From Flavobacterium cucumis (GTDB lineage: Bacteria; Bacteroidota; Bacteroidia; Flavobacteriales; Flavobacteriaceae): a stretch of 64,000 nucleotides of DNA. The notes beneath the pieces were generated by a model. It did not search any database. It saw nothing but the letters and a program-made list of their open reading frames with translations, and was not told the DNA's origin. The position numbers were made by a program, and so were the translations under genes. The stretch's first letter is position 1, and every line of letters begins with the position of its first letter. Of this stretch, positions 42,466-51,332 are shown in pieces. Location of the stretch: positions 558,001-622,000 of the forward strand of contig NZ_FRYK01000001.1 of assembly GCF_900148835.1 (NCBI RefSeq), written 5' to 3'.

Positions 42466-43806
42466 ATGAAGAAAACAATTCTGATATCCTTATTAACTTT
42501 TACTTTGTCAGTGGATGCACAAGATCTTGTACCACTAACACTAAAAGATGCTATTTCTTTCGCACTTGAAAATAAAGCGGAGGCAAAAAAGGCCAAATTA
42601 GAGGTAGAAAACAGCGAATTTAAAATTCAAGAGGTACGTTCGAGAGCTTTACCTCAAATTTCGGCTAATGGTAGCATGACCTACAATCCTATACTTCAAT
42701 TAAATGCATTACCAGGCGATTTTTTTGGAGCTCCAGGAACTACTATTTTAGCACCTCTTGGACAAAAATGGAACTCAATTGCTGGTGTTTCTTTAAATCA
42801 AGCTTTGTTTGACCAATCAGTTTTTACTGGATTGAAAGCTGCAAAATCTACAAGAGAATTTTATCAAATTAATGCGCAATTAACAGAAGAACAAGTTATT
42901 GAACGTGTTGCGAACGCTTATTATCAAGTTTATGTACAACAACAAAAACTAATAGTTGTTGACACTAATTTAAAAAACACGAATAAAGTTAAAGACATCA
43001 TCAAAGGACAATTCGATAATGGATTAGCTAAAAAAATAGATTTTGATCGTATTACTGTTCGAGTTAATAATATCAACTCACTTCGCCAGCAAATTTTAAA
43101 TGCCATTACCCTACAAGAAAATGCTTTGAAATTTTATATGGGAATGCCAATGGAAAACAAAATCATTATTCCTAGCAATGCATTTGAAGTTACTCCTCAA
43201 GATTTGTCTGCTAAGGCAGATGTTACAAGTAGAACCGAATACTTGTTATTAAAAAAACAAGAACAATTATTAACCTATCAGAAAAAGGCGGTGCAGGCAG
43301 CTTATTACCCAACGCTTTCATTAAGCGGAAGTTATAATTACATAGGTCAAGGTCCAGAAATGCCTCTTTTTGCAAAACCAGCAGATGGTGTTTATTGGTC
43401 GGATTTTGCATCTGTTGGATTAAATCTAAGAATTCCATTATTCACCGGCTTTGGAACAAGAGCAAAGGTTAGACAGGCAAACAATGCTTTAAATATCATA
43501 AAAGTAGATCTTGACGATACGAAGTTAGCATTAGATTTAGCATTTGATAATGCAAAAAAACAACTTGAAAATAGTTTAATAACCATAAATAATCAAAAAG
43601 AGAATGCACAACTAGCTCAAGAAGTTTTAAACAACACTAATAATAATTATACACAAGGCTTAGCTTCCTTAACCGATTTATTAGACGCAGAAAATGCTAT
43701 GGTGGAAGCACAAAACAATTACACCAATGCAATATTGGAATACAAATTAGCTGAAATTCAATTTATAAAATCAAAAGGAGAACTAAAAAACTTATTAAAC
43801 CAATAA
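42466..43806 (+). CDS. TolC-family outer-membrane efflux protein (operon 1)
   Basis: The signal peptide MKKTILISLLTFTLSVDAQ is followed by two repeats of the outer-membrane efflux protein domain, with long coiled-coil helices (LKDAISFALENKAEAKKAKLE, then QEVLNNTNNNYTQGLASLTDLLDAENAMV) and barrel strands. Length 446 is typical. It forms the outer-membrane channel of the tripartite pump made with the two genes downstream. It lies 3 bases after tetR and 4 bases before the adaptor. Confidence 0.92.
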   Translation: MKKTILISLLTFTLSVDAQDLVPLTLKDAISFALENKAEAKKAKLEVENSEFKIQEVRSRALPQISANGSMTYNPILQLNALPGDFFGAPGTTILAPLGQKWNSIAGVSLNQALFDQSVFTGLKAAKSTREFYQINAQLTEEQVIERVANAYYQVYVQQQKLIVVDTNLKNTNKVKDIIKGQFDNGLAKKIDFDRITVRVNNINSLRQQILNAITLQENALKFYMGMPMENKIIIPSNAFEVTPQDLSAKADVTSRTEYLLLKKQEQLLTYQKKAVQAAYYPTLSLSGSYNYIGQGPEMPLFAKPADGVYWSDFASVGLNLRIPLFTGFGTRAKVRQANNALNIIKVDLDDTKLALDLAFDNAKKQLENSLITINNQKENAQLAQEVLNNTNNNYTQGLASLTDLLDAENAMVEAQNNYTNAILEYKLAEIQFIKSKGELKNLLNQ

Positions 43807-43810
43807 TCAA

Positions 43811-44878
43811 ATGAAAAAAATAATTTATATCGTTTTAGGGGTAGGACTAGTAGGAGCTACAATAGTAACTCTTATAAACAATAAAAAGCAAAATGAAGCA
43901 GATACTGCCATTGTAGCTCAAGAAAATAGCAGTGTCGCTGTTCGAGTAGCAACAGTCGCAACAAACCCTATCGAAGATAATTTCATTGCAAATGGGAACT
44001 TTGCTCCTGCTCAAGAACTGGAGTTTGCGGCGGAACGTTCTGGAAAAGTTATTTCAATCTTAGTTAAAGAAGGTGATAAAGTAGCTAAAGGTCAAACCTT
44101 AGCAATTATCAGAGGAGATGTTGTAAATGTTGAAGCTGAAACAGCAAATGCCAACTATCAAAATACCTTAAATGATTATAATCGCTTTGAAAGTGCTTAC
44201 AAAACAGGAGGCGTTACTAAACAACAATTGGATCAAGCTAGAATTAACATGATTAATGCTAAATCTAGATTAACACAAGCTAACATAAACGTTGGGGACA
44301 CAAGAGTAAAAGCACCTTTCAGTGGGATTATCAATAAAAAATTCATAGAAGTAGGAACTATATTAAGCGCTATGCCTCCAACTAAAATGTTTGAGATTGT
44401 AAACACTAGTTCGTTAAAATTAAAAGTAAATGTTAGTGAGCGACAAGTGGCACAATTGAAAATTGGTTCGGTTGTTAAAGTAAAAGCAAGTGTTTTACCT
44501 GATAAAGACTTTTCTGGAAAAGTAACATTTATTGCTTCAAAAGCAGATTCATCTTTAAACTTTCCGATTGAAGTGGCTATTACCAATAACCCTAACAGTG
44601 AAATCAAAGCGGGTATGTATGGTTCTGTAATTTTTGGTGCGCCAGAAGGAAAACAACCCGAATTAATGACAATTCCAAGAAGCGCTTTTGTTGGAAGTGT
44701 TAGTAGCAACCAAGTTTACATTGTTGAAAAAGACGTTGCTGTTATGAAAAAAATAGTAGCTGGAAGAGTTTTTGGAGACAAGGTTGAAATCCTAAGCGGT
44801 TTAAACAATGGGGATGTTGTCGTAACAAGTGGTCAAATTAACTTAAGTGACAGTACTAAAGTTTCAATTGTAAAATAA
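43811..44878 (+). CDS. RND efflux periplasmic adaptor (operon 1)
   Basis: The 355-residue membrane-fusion protein has an N-terminal membrane anchor (about 4-21). Its lipoyl/biotinyl-like hairpin (ERSGKVISILVKEGDKVAKGQTLA) is interrupted by a helical hairpin and resumes at GDTRVKAPFSGIINKKFIEVG. A beta-barrel domain (SSLKLKVNVSERQVAQLKIG) and a membrane-proximal domain follow. It links the RND pump at 44910 to TolC. Confidence 0.93.
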   Translation: MKKIIYIVLGVGLVGATIVTLINNKKQNEADTAIVAQENSSVAVRVATVATNPIEDNFIANGNFAPAQELEFAAERSGKVISILVKEGDKVAKGQTLAIIRGDVVNVEAETANANYQNTLNDYNRFESAYKTGGVTKQQLDQARINMINAKSRLTQANINVGDTRVKAPFSGIINKKFIEVGTILSAMPPTKMFEIVNTSSLKLKVNVSERQVAQLKIGSVVKVKASVLPDKDFSGKVTFIASKADSSLNFPIEVAITNNPNSEIKAGMYGSVIFGAPEGKQPELMTIPRSAFVGSVSSNQVYIVEKDVAVMKKIVAGRVFGDKVEILSGLNNGDVVVTSGQINLSDSTKVSIVK

Positions 44879-44909
44879 TAAAGAAAGACGCTTACATAAA
44901 ATCAATTAT

Positions 44910-47900
44910 ATGAAAATTGTAGATATATCAATTAAAAGACCTTCTATGGTAATCGTACTTTTTACGATACTATTGTTAGGTGGACTATACAGTTATAAAC
45001 AGTTGAGCTATGAGTTAATTCCAAAATTTGAAATTAACGTAGTAACCGTTTCAACTGTTTATCCTGGAGCTTCGCCTAGTGAAGTGGAAAATACCGTAAC
45101 CAAGAAAATTGAGGATGCGGTTTCTACCATGGAAAACATCAAAAAATTAGAATCAAAGTCTTATGAAAGTTTATCGGTAGTAATGATTACGCTAACTGCA
45201 GATGCCGATGCCGATTATTCTTTGAATGATGCTCAAAGAAAAATTAATGCTGTTTTAAAAGATTTACCAGAAGATGTTGACCCGCCTTCGTTGAGTAAAT
45301 TCTCATTGAGTGATTTACCAATTATGACCATTGGCGCAACTGCTAGTATGGATGAAGTCGCTTTTTACGACTTATTGGATAAAAAAATTCAACCTATCGT
45401 TTCCCGTGTTCCAGGAGTAGCGCAAGTAAACTTAGTAGGTGGTGAAGAACGAGAGATTAAGGTAAGCTTGAATGCTTCTAAATTACAAGGATTTGGTTTA
45501 TCAGTTCCTCAAGTTCAACAAGCGGTTTTATCGTCTAACTTAGATTTTCCAACAGGTAATATTAAAACAAGAGAGAATAGTACAACGATTCGTTTATCTG
45601 GAAAATACAAATCAGTTGAAGAATTACGAAACTTAGTAATTACTTCAAACAATGGCGTTCAAGTGCGTTTAGGTGATGTGGCTGATGTTCAAGATGCCCA
45701 AAAAGACGTTTCTAAAATCTCAAGAATTAATGAGAAAGGATCGATTCTTTTGCAGGTAATTAAACAATCCGATGCAAATGCAGTAGAAGTTAGTAAAAAA
45801 GTAAAGGAAGCAATTGCCAAAATCGAACAAGATTACGCAAAATCTAACTTAAAATTAAAAGTAGCGAACGACAGTAGTGAATTTACTCTAACTGCTGCCG
45901 ATAATGTAATGCACGATTTATTTCTTGCAATCTTTTTAGTGGCTTTTGTAATGTTATTTTTCTTGCATAGTTTACGAAATGCTGCTATCGTAATGGTATC
46001 TATTCCAGCTTCATTAATAGCAACTTTCATTGGGATTTCATTAATGGGGTATACATTAAACTTAATGAGTTTGTTGGGTCTATCATTAGTGGTTGGAATC
46101 TTAGTGGATGACGCAATTGTTGTATTGGAAAACATACACCGTCACATGGAAATGGGTAAAAATAAAGTACGTGCAGCTTATGATGGTGCAGCCGAAATTG
46201 GATTTACTGTTACCGCTATTACTTTAGTTATCGTGGTAGTATTTTTACCAATCGCGATGAGTACTGGATTAGTTTCTAATATTATTACACAATTCTGTGT
46301 TACGGTAATTATTGCCACAATGTTGTCATTACTGGCTTCATTTACAATTGTACCTTGGTTGTTCTCACGTTACGGAAAATTAGAGCATTTAAATAAAGAA
46401 TCGATTTTTGGAAAAGTTATTTTAGGTTTTGAAAACTATCTAGACAAATTTACGCACAAAGTAACGGACATTTTAACTTGGTCTTTAAATTACAAAAAAA
46501 CAACGTTAGCTATCGTTACTGTTATTTTCTTTGGTTCAATTTTCGGATTATTAGGAGGTGGATTTATTGGTGGTGAGTTCTTCTCTAAAACGGATAAAGG
46601 AGAATTCCTGGTTCAAATTGAAATGCCAAAAGATGTTTCGATTGAACAAACCAATTTCATGACGCAAAAAGCGGAAGCCTATCTTAAAAAAGATAAAAAC
46701 ATCGTAGATATGATCACCACTGTTGGCCAAACTAGTGATGGTATGGGAGCAACACAATCAACTGCTTACAAAGCCGAAATTCTTATTTCTTTAGTTGAAA
46801 AAGCTAAGCGAGATGACAACTCATTTATTTATGCTGCTAAAATTAAACGTCAATTAGAAAAAGAATTAGTTGGTGCTAAAGTTAAAACGGTTCCTATGGG
46901 ATTGCTTGGTGCTGATAAAGCCCCAATTGCATTAACCGTAACAGGTCCGAATTTTGACGATGTAATGCTATTTGCACAAAAAGCTGCTGCCGAATTGAAA
47001 AAAGTTCCTGGGGCATCAGAGGTAAAACTGACTTCAGAAGCCGGAAATCCAGAAATCAAAGTTCAGGTAGACCGAGATAAAATGGCCGCATTAGGTTTAA
47101 ATCTTCAAACCGTAGGTTTAACAATGCAAACGGCATTCAACGGTAATACTGATGGAAAATTTAGAGCAGGAGAATATGAATATGACATTAATATTAGATT
47201 TAACGAATATGACCGTTCGAATATTAATGATGTAAATAATCTGATTTTTGTAAATAATATGGGGCAACAAATTAAATTATCTCAATTTGCTGAGGTTATT
47301 GAAAGTTCAGGTCCAAGTATGTTGGAAAGAAGAGATAAAAGTACCTCCGTTACCATTGAAGCGCAATCTGTAGGTAGACCTTCAGGTACCATTGCAACTG
47401 AATGGGAAACAGTATTCTCAAAAATGGAACGCCCAACAGGAGTAAATTATGTTTGGGGAGGTGATATGGAAAACCAAACAGAAGGTTTTGGTACTCTTGG
47501 AATTGCATTATTAGCTGCTATTATCTTAGTTTATTTGGTTATGGTTGCCTTGTATGATGACTTTGTTACTCCATTTGTCGTATTGTTCTCAATTCCATTA
47601 TCATTCATTGGTGCTTTGTTTGCACTAGCGTTGACTAATAATTCTTTAAATATTTTCACCATTTTAGGTATTATCATGTTGATTGGATTGGTAACAAAGA
47701 ATGCCATTTTGTTGGTAGACTTTGCAAACCACAGAAAAGAAGCTGGAGAATCTACATTTAACGCTTTAGTTCAGGCCAACCATGCACGTTTACGTCCAAT
47801 CTTAATGACAACAATAGCAATGGTAATTGGTATGATTCCGATTGCGCTTGCTAAAGGTGCTGCTGCCGAAATGAATAACGGATTGGCTTGGGTAATCATT

Positions 47901-48083
47901 GGAGGTTTAATTTCTTCATTATTCTTAACATTAATAGTGGTGCCAGTTGTATATGCAATTTTTGATAGTATTCGAGTTCGCTTAGGAAAAGATGTAAAAG
48001 TTAATTATGACGAATTAATGACCGCAGATTATGTTCATAAGGAATTAAGTGAAGACGGTTTTACTCCGAAGCACGAAGTATAA
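44910..48083 (+). CDS. RND efflux permease, HAE1 type (operon 1)
   Basis: The 1057-residue inner-membrane proton antiporter has 12 helices and two large periplasmic loops. The TM4 proton-relay pair is Asp400-Asp401 in GILVDDAIVVLENI, and the TM10 Lys is Lys930 in VTKNAILLVDFA, so the AcrB-type DD/K relay is complete. Multidrug-type substrate binding is likely by family, but the actual substrates are unknown. It is the last gene of the first efflux operon, followed by a strong terminator. Confidence 0.94.
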   Translation: MKIVDISIKRPSMVIVLFTILLLGGLYSYKQLSYELIPKFEINVVTVSTVYPGASPSEVENTVTKKIEDAVSTMENIKKLESKSYESLSVVMITLTADADADYSLNDAQRKINAVLKDLPEDVDPPSLSKFSLSDLPIMTIGATASMDEVAFYDLLDKKIQPIVSRVPGVAQVNLVGGEEREIKVSLNASKLQGFGLSVPQVQQAVLSSNLDFPTGNIKTRENSTTIRLSGKYKSVEELRNLVITSNNGVQVRLGDVADVQDAQKDVSKISRINEKGSILLQVIKQSDANAVEVSKKVKEAIAKIEQDYAKSNLKLKVANDSSEFTLTAADNVMHDLFLAIFLVAFVMLFFLHSLRNAAIVMVSIPASLIATFIGISLMGYTLNLMSLLGLSLVVGILVDDAIVVLENIHRHMEMGKNKVRAAYDGAAEIGFTVTAITLVIVVVFLPIAMSTGLVSNIITQFCVTVIIATMLSLLASFTIVPWLFSRYGKLEHLNKESIFGKVILGFENYLDKFTHKVTDILTWSLNYKKTTLAIVTVIFFGSIFGLLGGGFIGGEFFSKTDKGEFLVQIEMPKDVSIEQTNFMTQKAEAYLKKDKNIVDMITTVGQTSDGMGATQSTAYKAEILISLVEKAKRDDNSFIYAAKIKRQLEKELVGAKVKTVPMGLLGADKAPIALTVTGPNFDDVMLFAQKAAAELKKVPGASEVKLTSEAGNPEIKVQVDRDKMAALGLNLQTVGLTMQTAFNGNTDGKFRAGEYEYDINIRFNEYDRSNINDVNNLIFVNNMGQQIKLSQFAEVIESSGPSMLERRDKSTSVTIEAQSVGRPSGTIATEWETVFSKMERPTGVNYVWGGDMENQTEGFGTLGIALLAAIILVYLVMVALYDDFVTPFVVLFSIPLSFIGALFALALTNNSLNIFTILGIIMLIGLVTKNAILLVDFANHRKEAGESTFNALVQANHARLRPILMTTIAMVIGMIPIALAKGAAAEMNNGLAWVIIGGLISSLFLTLIVVPVVYAIFDSIRVRLGKDVKVNYDELMTADYVHKELSEDGFTPKHEV

Positions 48084-48096
48084 TTATAAACAAAAA

Positions 48097-48126
48097 ACAG
48101 TTTCGATTTGAAACTGTTTTTTTTTA
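48097..48126 (+). terminator. Intrinsic terminator of efflux operon 1
   Basis: AAACAGTTTC (48097-48106) pairs with GAAACTGTTT (48112-48121) across a 5-base loop, followed by a T run. Confidence 0.85.
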
Positions 48127-48167
48127 TCCCTTACAAATAAAATTATTCAAAATTAAAATTTCAAATG

Positions 48168-48175
48168 TACCTTTG
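48168..48175 (+). promoter_or_regulatory. -7 element of efflux operon 2
   Basis: TACCTTTG matches TAnnTTTG and ends 10 bases before the TetR ATG at 48186, predicting a leader of only a few nucleotides. No TTG at the usual distance, and no copy of the GGAAAC/GTTTCC operator seen before operon 1. Confidence 0.45.
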
Positions 48176-48185
48176 CTAAAAAAAT

Positions 48186-48788
48186 ATGAAAGACCGTATT
48201 TTACAAAAAGCAAAAGAAATGTTTTTGAAATTAGGTTTCAAGAGCATCACTATGGATGACATTGCTTGTGAAATGTGTATTTCAAAAAAAACCATTTACA
48301 AATATTTTTCTAATAAAGATATTCTAATTGAAGAAAGTATTCAAGTAGTGCACCATGAAATTGATGAAACCATAAATAAAATTGTTGCTCAAAACTTTAA
48401 TGCTATTGAAGAAAATTTTGAAGTCAAACGGATGTTTAAAGAAATGTTTAAAACCGCCGAATCTTCACCAATATATCAATTAAAGAAACATTATCCAGAA
48501 ATATACGACAAAGTAGTAAACATGCAAATTGAAATTTGCATCAAATGTTTTAGTGATAATATTTTAAAAGGTATAAATGAAGGATTATACCGACAAAATT
48601 TAGACATTGACAATTATGTCAAATTTTATTACACCCTAATTTTCAATATTAATGAGAATACTATGTTGGAAAAAGATGCACAAGAGCTAGAATTAAAAGC
48701 TTTGGAGTATCACATCAGAGCAATGGCTACATTAGAAGGGATTGCAGAGTTAGAAAAACAACTAGAAATACAAAATCAAAATCAATAA
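48186..48788 (+). CDS. TetR-family regulator of efflux operon 2
   Basis: The 200-residue protein is a near-duplicate of the TetR at 41866. The HTH segment (residues 8-45) is identical, and the whole is roughly three quarters identical by eye, including the motifs SSPIYQLKKHYP and VKFYYTLIFNINENT. It heads a second tetR-tolC-adaptor-RND operon. With the same recognition helix it may bind the same DNA site as its sister, but the promoter regions of the two operons look different. Confidence 0.93.
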   Translation: MKDRILQKAKEMFLKLGFKSITMDDIACEMCISKKTIYKYFSNKDILIEESIQVVHHEIDETINKIVAQNFNAIEENFEVKRMFKEMFKTAESSPIYQLKKHYPEIYDKVVNMQIEICIKCFSDNILKGINEGLYRQNLDIDNYVKFYYTLIFNINENTMLEKDAQELELKALEYHIRAMATLEGIAELEKQLEIQNQNQ

Positions 48789-48803
48789 ACACAATTATTT
48801 TAT

Positions 48804-50144
48804 ATGACAAAGAAATTTATAGTACTACTACTCTTATTCTCGCTCTTTTCTTTAGCACAAGAAGAGAAAGAATTGTACAATTTTAGCCTACAACAAGCAA
48901 TTGAGTATGCTATACAAAACAATTATACAACAATCAATGCTAATAGAGACATTGAAGCTGCTAAAAAGAAAAAATGGGAGACTACTACAATTGGTCTACC
49001 TCAACTAAATGCTAATTTAAACTATCAGAACAACATAGAAATTCAAAAATCAGTTGTTCCTGCAGAATTTTTTGGAGGAAACCCTGGTGAATTTACTGAA
49101 GTAGCCTTTGGAACCAGACACAACATGGTGGCAAATGCAACTTTAAGTCAATTAATTTTTGATGGTTCTTATTTAGTGGGTTTACAATCTGCAAAAGTGT
49201 ATTTACAAATTTCTCAAAACGCAAAGGAGAAAACCGAGTTAGAAATCAGAGAAATTGTCATTAATGCTTACGGAAATGTTTTATTAGCTCGTGAAAGTGT
49301 AAAAGTGTTAGAGAATAATAAAAAAACACTAGAGAAAGTAGTTTTTGATACCAACGAGACCTATAAAAATGGATTAACCGAGGAGGAAAATGTTGAACAA
49401 CTTCAAATAACACTAAGTCAAGTTAAAAGTTCTTTATCAAATGCCAATAAAAGAGCTGAAATTGCACTTAATATGTTAAAATTTGTTTTAGGAATCGAAC
49501 TAAATGAATCACTAACATTGACGGATAGTTTAGATAATTTAGCAACACAAAATGTCGACCTTATTGCTCTAAATGCCGAATTTAATGTTCAGAATAGTAT
49601 TGATTATAAAATTGGATTAAATTCGGAAGAATCATCTCGATTATTATTGAAATTGGAGAAAAGTAAAGCACTTCCTTCATTATCTGCAAATTTAAATTTC
49701 GGATATAACGCATTTAGCGACACTTTTAGTTTTCTAGAAAGAGATCAAAGATGGTTAAATTTTACTAATGTTGGTGTTGGATTAAACGTTCCTATCTTCA
49801 GTAGTTTGGGAAGAACCGCTAGAACTCAACAAGCAAAAATCGCCTACGAGCAGGCAAAAACAAAACTCAAAGAAACCGAACAAAAATTATTATTGGAATT
49901 TCAATCAGCCAAAACCGATTACGAATACAGCGTGGAACAATTTACCGTTTCAAAAGAAAATTTAAGATTGGCAGAACGAATTGAAAGCAAACAGCAAATA
50001 AAATTTAAAGAAGGAATTTCGACAAGTTTTGAATTTACTGAAGCACAACGACAATTATACAGCGCACAGCAAAGCTACTTACAAGCAATGGTAGATGTAA
50101 TCAATAAAAAAGCAACTTTAGACAAAATAACAAATACAAAATAA
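48804..50144 (+). CDS. TolC-family outer-membrane efflux protein (operon 2)
   Basis: The signal peptide MTKKFIVLLLLFSLFSLAQ is followed by the TolC fold with two coiled-coil repeats (SLQQAIEYAIQNNYTTINANRD at the start, then SKQQIKFKEGISTSFEFTEAQRQLY split by turns). Length 446 is typical. It is clearly a different sequence from the TolC of operon 1, sharing only family-level features. It lies 15 bases after tetR and 4 bases before the adaptor gene. Confidence 0.92.
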   Translation: MTKKFIVLLLLFSLFSLAQEEKELYNFSLQQAIEYAIQNNYTTINANRDIEAAKKKKWETTTIGLPQLNANLNYQNNIEIQKSVVPAEFFGGNPGEFTEVAFGTRHNMVANATLSQLIFDGSYLVGLQSAKVYLQISQNAKEKTELEIREIVINAYGNVLLARESVKVLENNKKTLEKVVFDTNETYKNGLTEEENVEQLQITLSQVKSSLSNANKRAEIALNMLKFVLGIELNESLTLTDSLDNLATQNVDLIALNAEFNVQNSIDYKIGLNSEESSRLLLKLEKSKALPSLSANLNFGYNAFSDTFSFLERDQRWLNFTNVGVGLNVPIFSSLGRTARTQQAKIAYEQAKTKLKETEQKLLLEFQSAKTDYEYSVEQFTVSKENLRLAERIESKQQIKFKEGISTSFEFTEAQRQLYSAQQSYLQAMVDVINKKATLDKITNTK

Positions 50145-50148
50145 GACT

Positions 50149-51312
50149 ATGAAAAAACTAGTATATATCGGTTTAATAAGTTTAGTTATTGCTTCTTGTA
50201 GTGGCGATGCTAAAACGGCTTCAGTAGACAAAGCTATTGAAACTAAAGACGTAACAAAAATTAAAGCAACTCGAGCTGAAATTCAAAAACAATACGACGC
50301 AATAGGTACAGAATTAGCAAAATTAGATGCTGCTTTGGCCGAATTGGATACGGTTAAAAAAGTAGCATTGGTTTCAACTGCGGTGGTTAAAGATACCATA
50401 TTCACTCATTATATCGATATTCAAGGAAATGTTGATACCCGTCAAAACTTAATTATCTATCCAGAATTTTCAGGAGTATTGAGTCAGGTTTATGTTAAGG
50501 CGGGTCAAAAAGTAAGCAAAGGGCAAACATTAGCTAAAATAGATGATGGGGGTTTGAGCAATCAACTAGCGCAAATGGAAACGCAAGCTGCTTTAGCTAA
50601 AACAACTTTTGAAAGACAAAAAAATCTTTGGGATAAAAAAATTGGTTCAGAAATTCAGTTTTTACAAGCTAAAACCAATTATGAGGTGCAAATGAAAGCC
50701 GTAGCACAAATGAAAGCACAATTAGCAAAAACAATTGTAAGAGCACCATTTAGCGGAATTATCGATGAAGTTATTACAGACAAAGGTCAGGTTGTAGGTC
50801 CTGGACAACAATTAATGCGTATAGTTAACTTAACAGATATGTATGTTTCTGCTAATATACCAGAGAGTTTTATTGGAAAAATTAAAGTGGGGGCTATTGT
50901 TGATGTTCAAATTAAATCGATAGGAAAAACATATCAAGGAAAGGTAAGACAAGTTGGAAATTATATTAATCCAAACAACCGAAACTTTAGTATTGAAGTT
51001 GCGGTTCCTAACAAAGATAATTTACTTCGTCCAAATCAAGTAGCCGTATTAAAAATTGAAGATTATAAAAAACCAAATGCCATTCTAGTTCCTGAAAGTA
51101 TTGTTACTGAAAACGCAATTGGAGAAAAAATTATCTACACCGTTGACATCACTTCTAAAGAACCGAAAGCTCTTAAAAAAACCATCACGATTGGTTTAAC
51201 CTCTGGTGCTAATGTAGAAGTAAAATCAGGATTGAACAAAGGTGAAACCATTATAATTGAAGGAGCAAGAAGTGTTCAAAATGGTGACCAAATAGAAATT
51301 ATAAAAAGATAA
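50149..51312 (+). CDS. RND efflux periplasmic adaptor lipoprotein (operon 2)
   Basis: The 387-residue adaptor has a lipoprotein signal (LVIASC, lipid-modified Cys17) instead of a membrane helix. A short coiled coil (KATRAEIQKQYDAIGTELAKL split) comes next. The lipoyl-like hairpin halves are SGVLSQVYVKAGQKVSKGQTL and KTIVRAPFSGIIDEVITDKGQ, with barrel and membrane-proximal domains after. It couples the RND pump at 51333 to the TolC of this operon. Confidence 0.93.
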   Translation: MKKLVYIGLISLVIASCSGDAKTASVDKAIETKDVTKIKATRAEIQKQYDAIGTELAKLDAALAELDTVKKVALVSTAVVKDTIFTHYIDIQGNVDTRQNLIIYPEFSGVLSQVYVKAGQKVSKGQTLAKIDDGGLSNQLAQMETQAALAKTTFERQKNLWDKKIGSEIQFLQAKTNYEVQMKAVAQMKAQLAKTIVRAPFSGIIDEVITDKGQVVGPGQQLMRIVNLTDMYVSANIPESFIGKIKVGAIVDVQIKSIGKTYQGKVRQVGNYINPNNRNFSIEVAVPNKDNLLRPNQVAVLKIEDYKKPNAILVPESIVTENAIGEKIIYTVDITSKEPKALKKTITIGLTSGANVEVKSGLNKGETIIIEGARSVQNGDQIEIIKR

Positions 51313-51332
51313 ATCAACACAATATAAATTGT

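Noticed and set aside
44233..44709. 158-codon open frame antisense to the first adaptor gene
   Set aside because: Overlaps a complete membrane-fusion protein; composition is that of an antisense frame.
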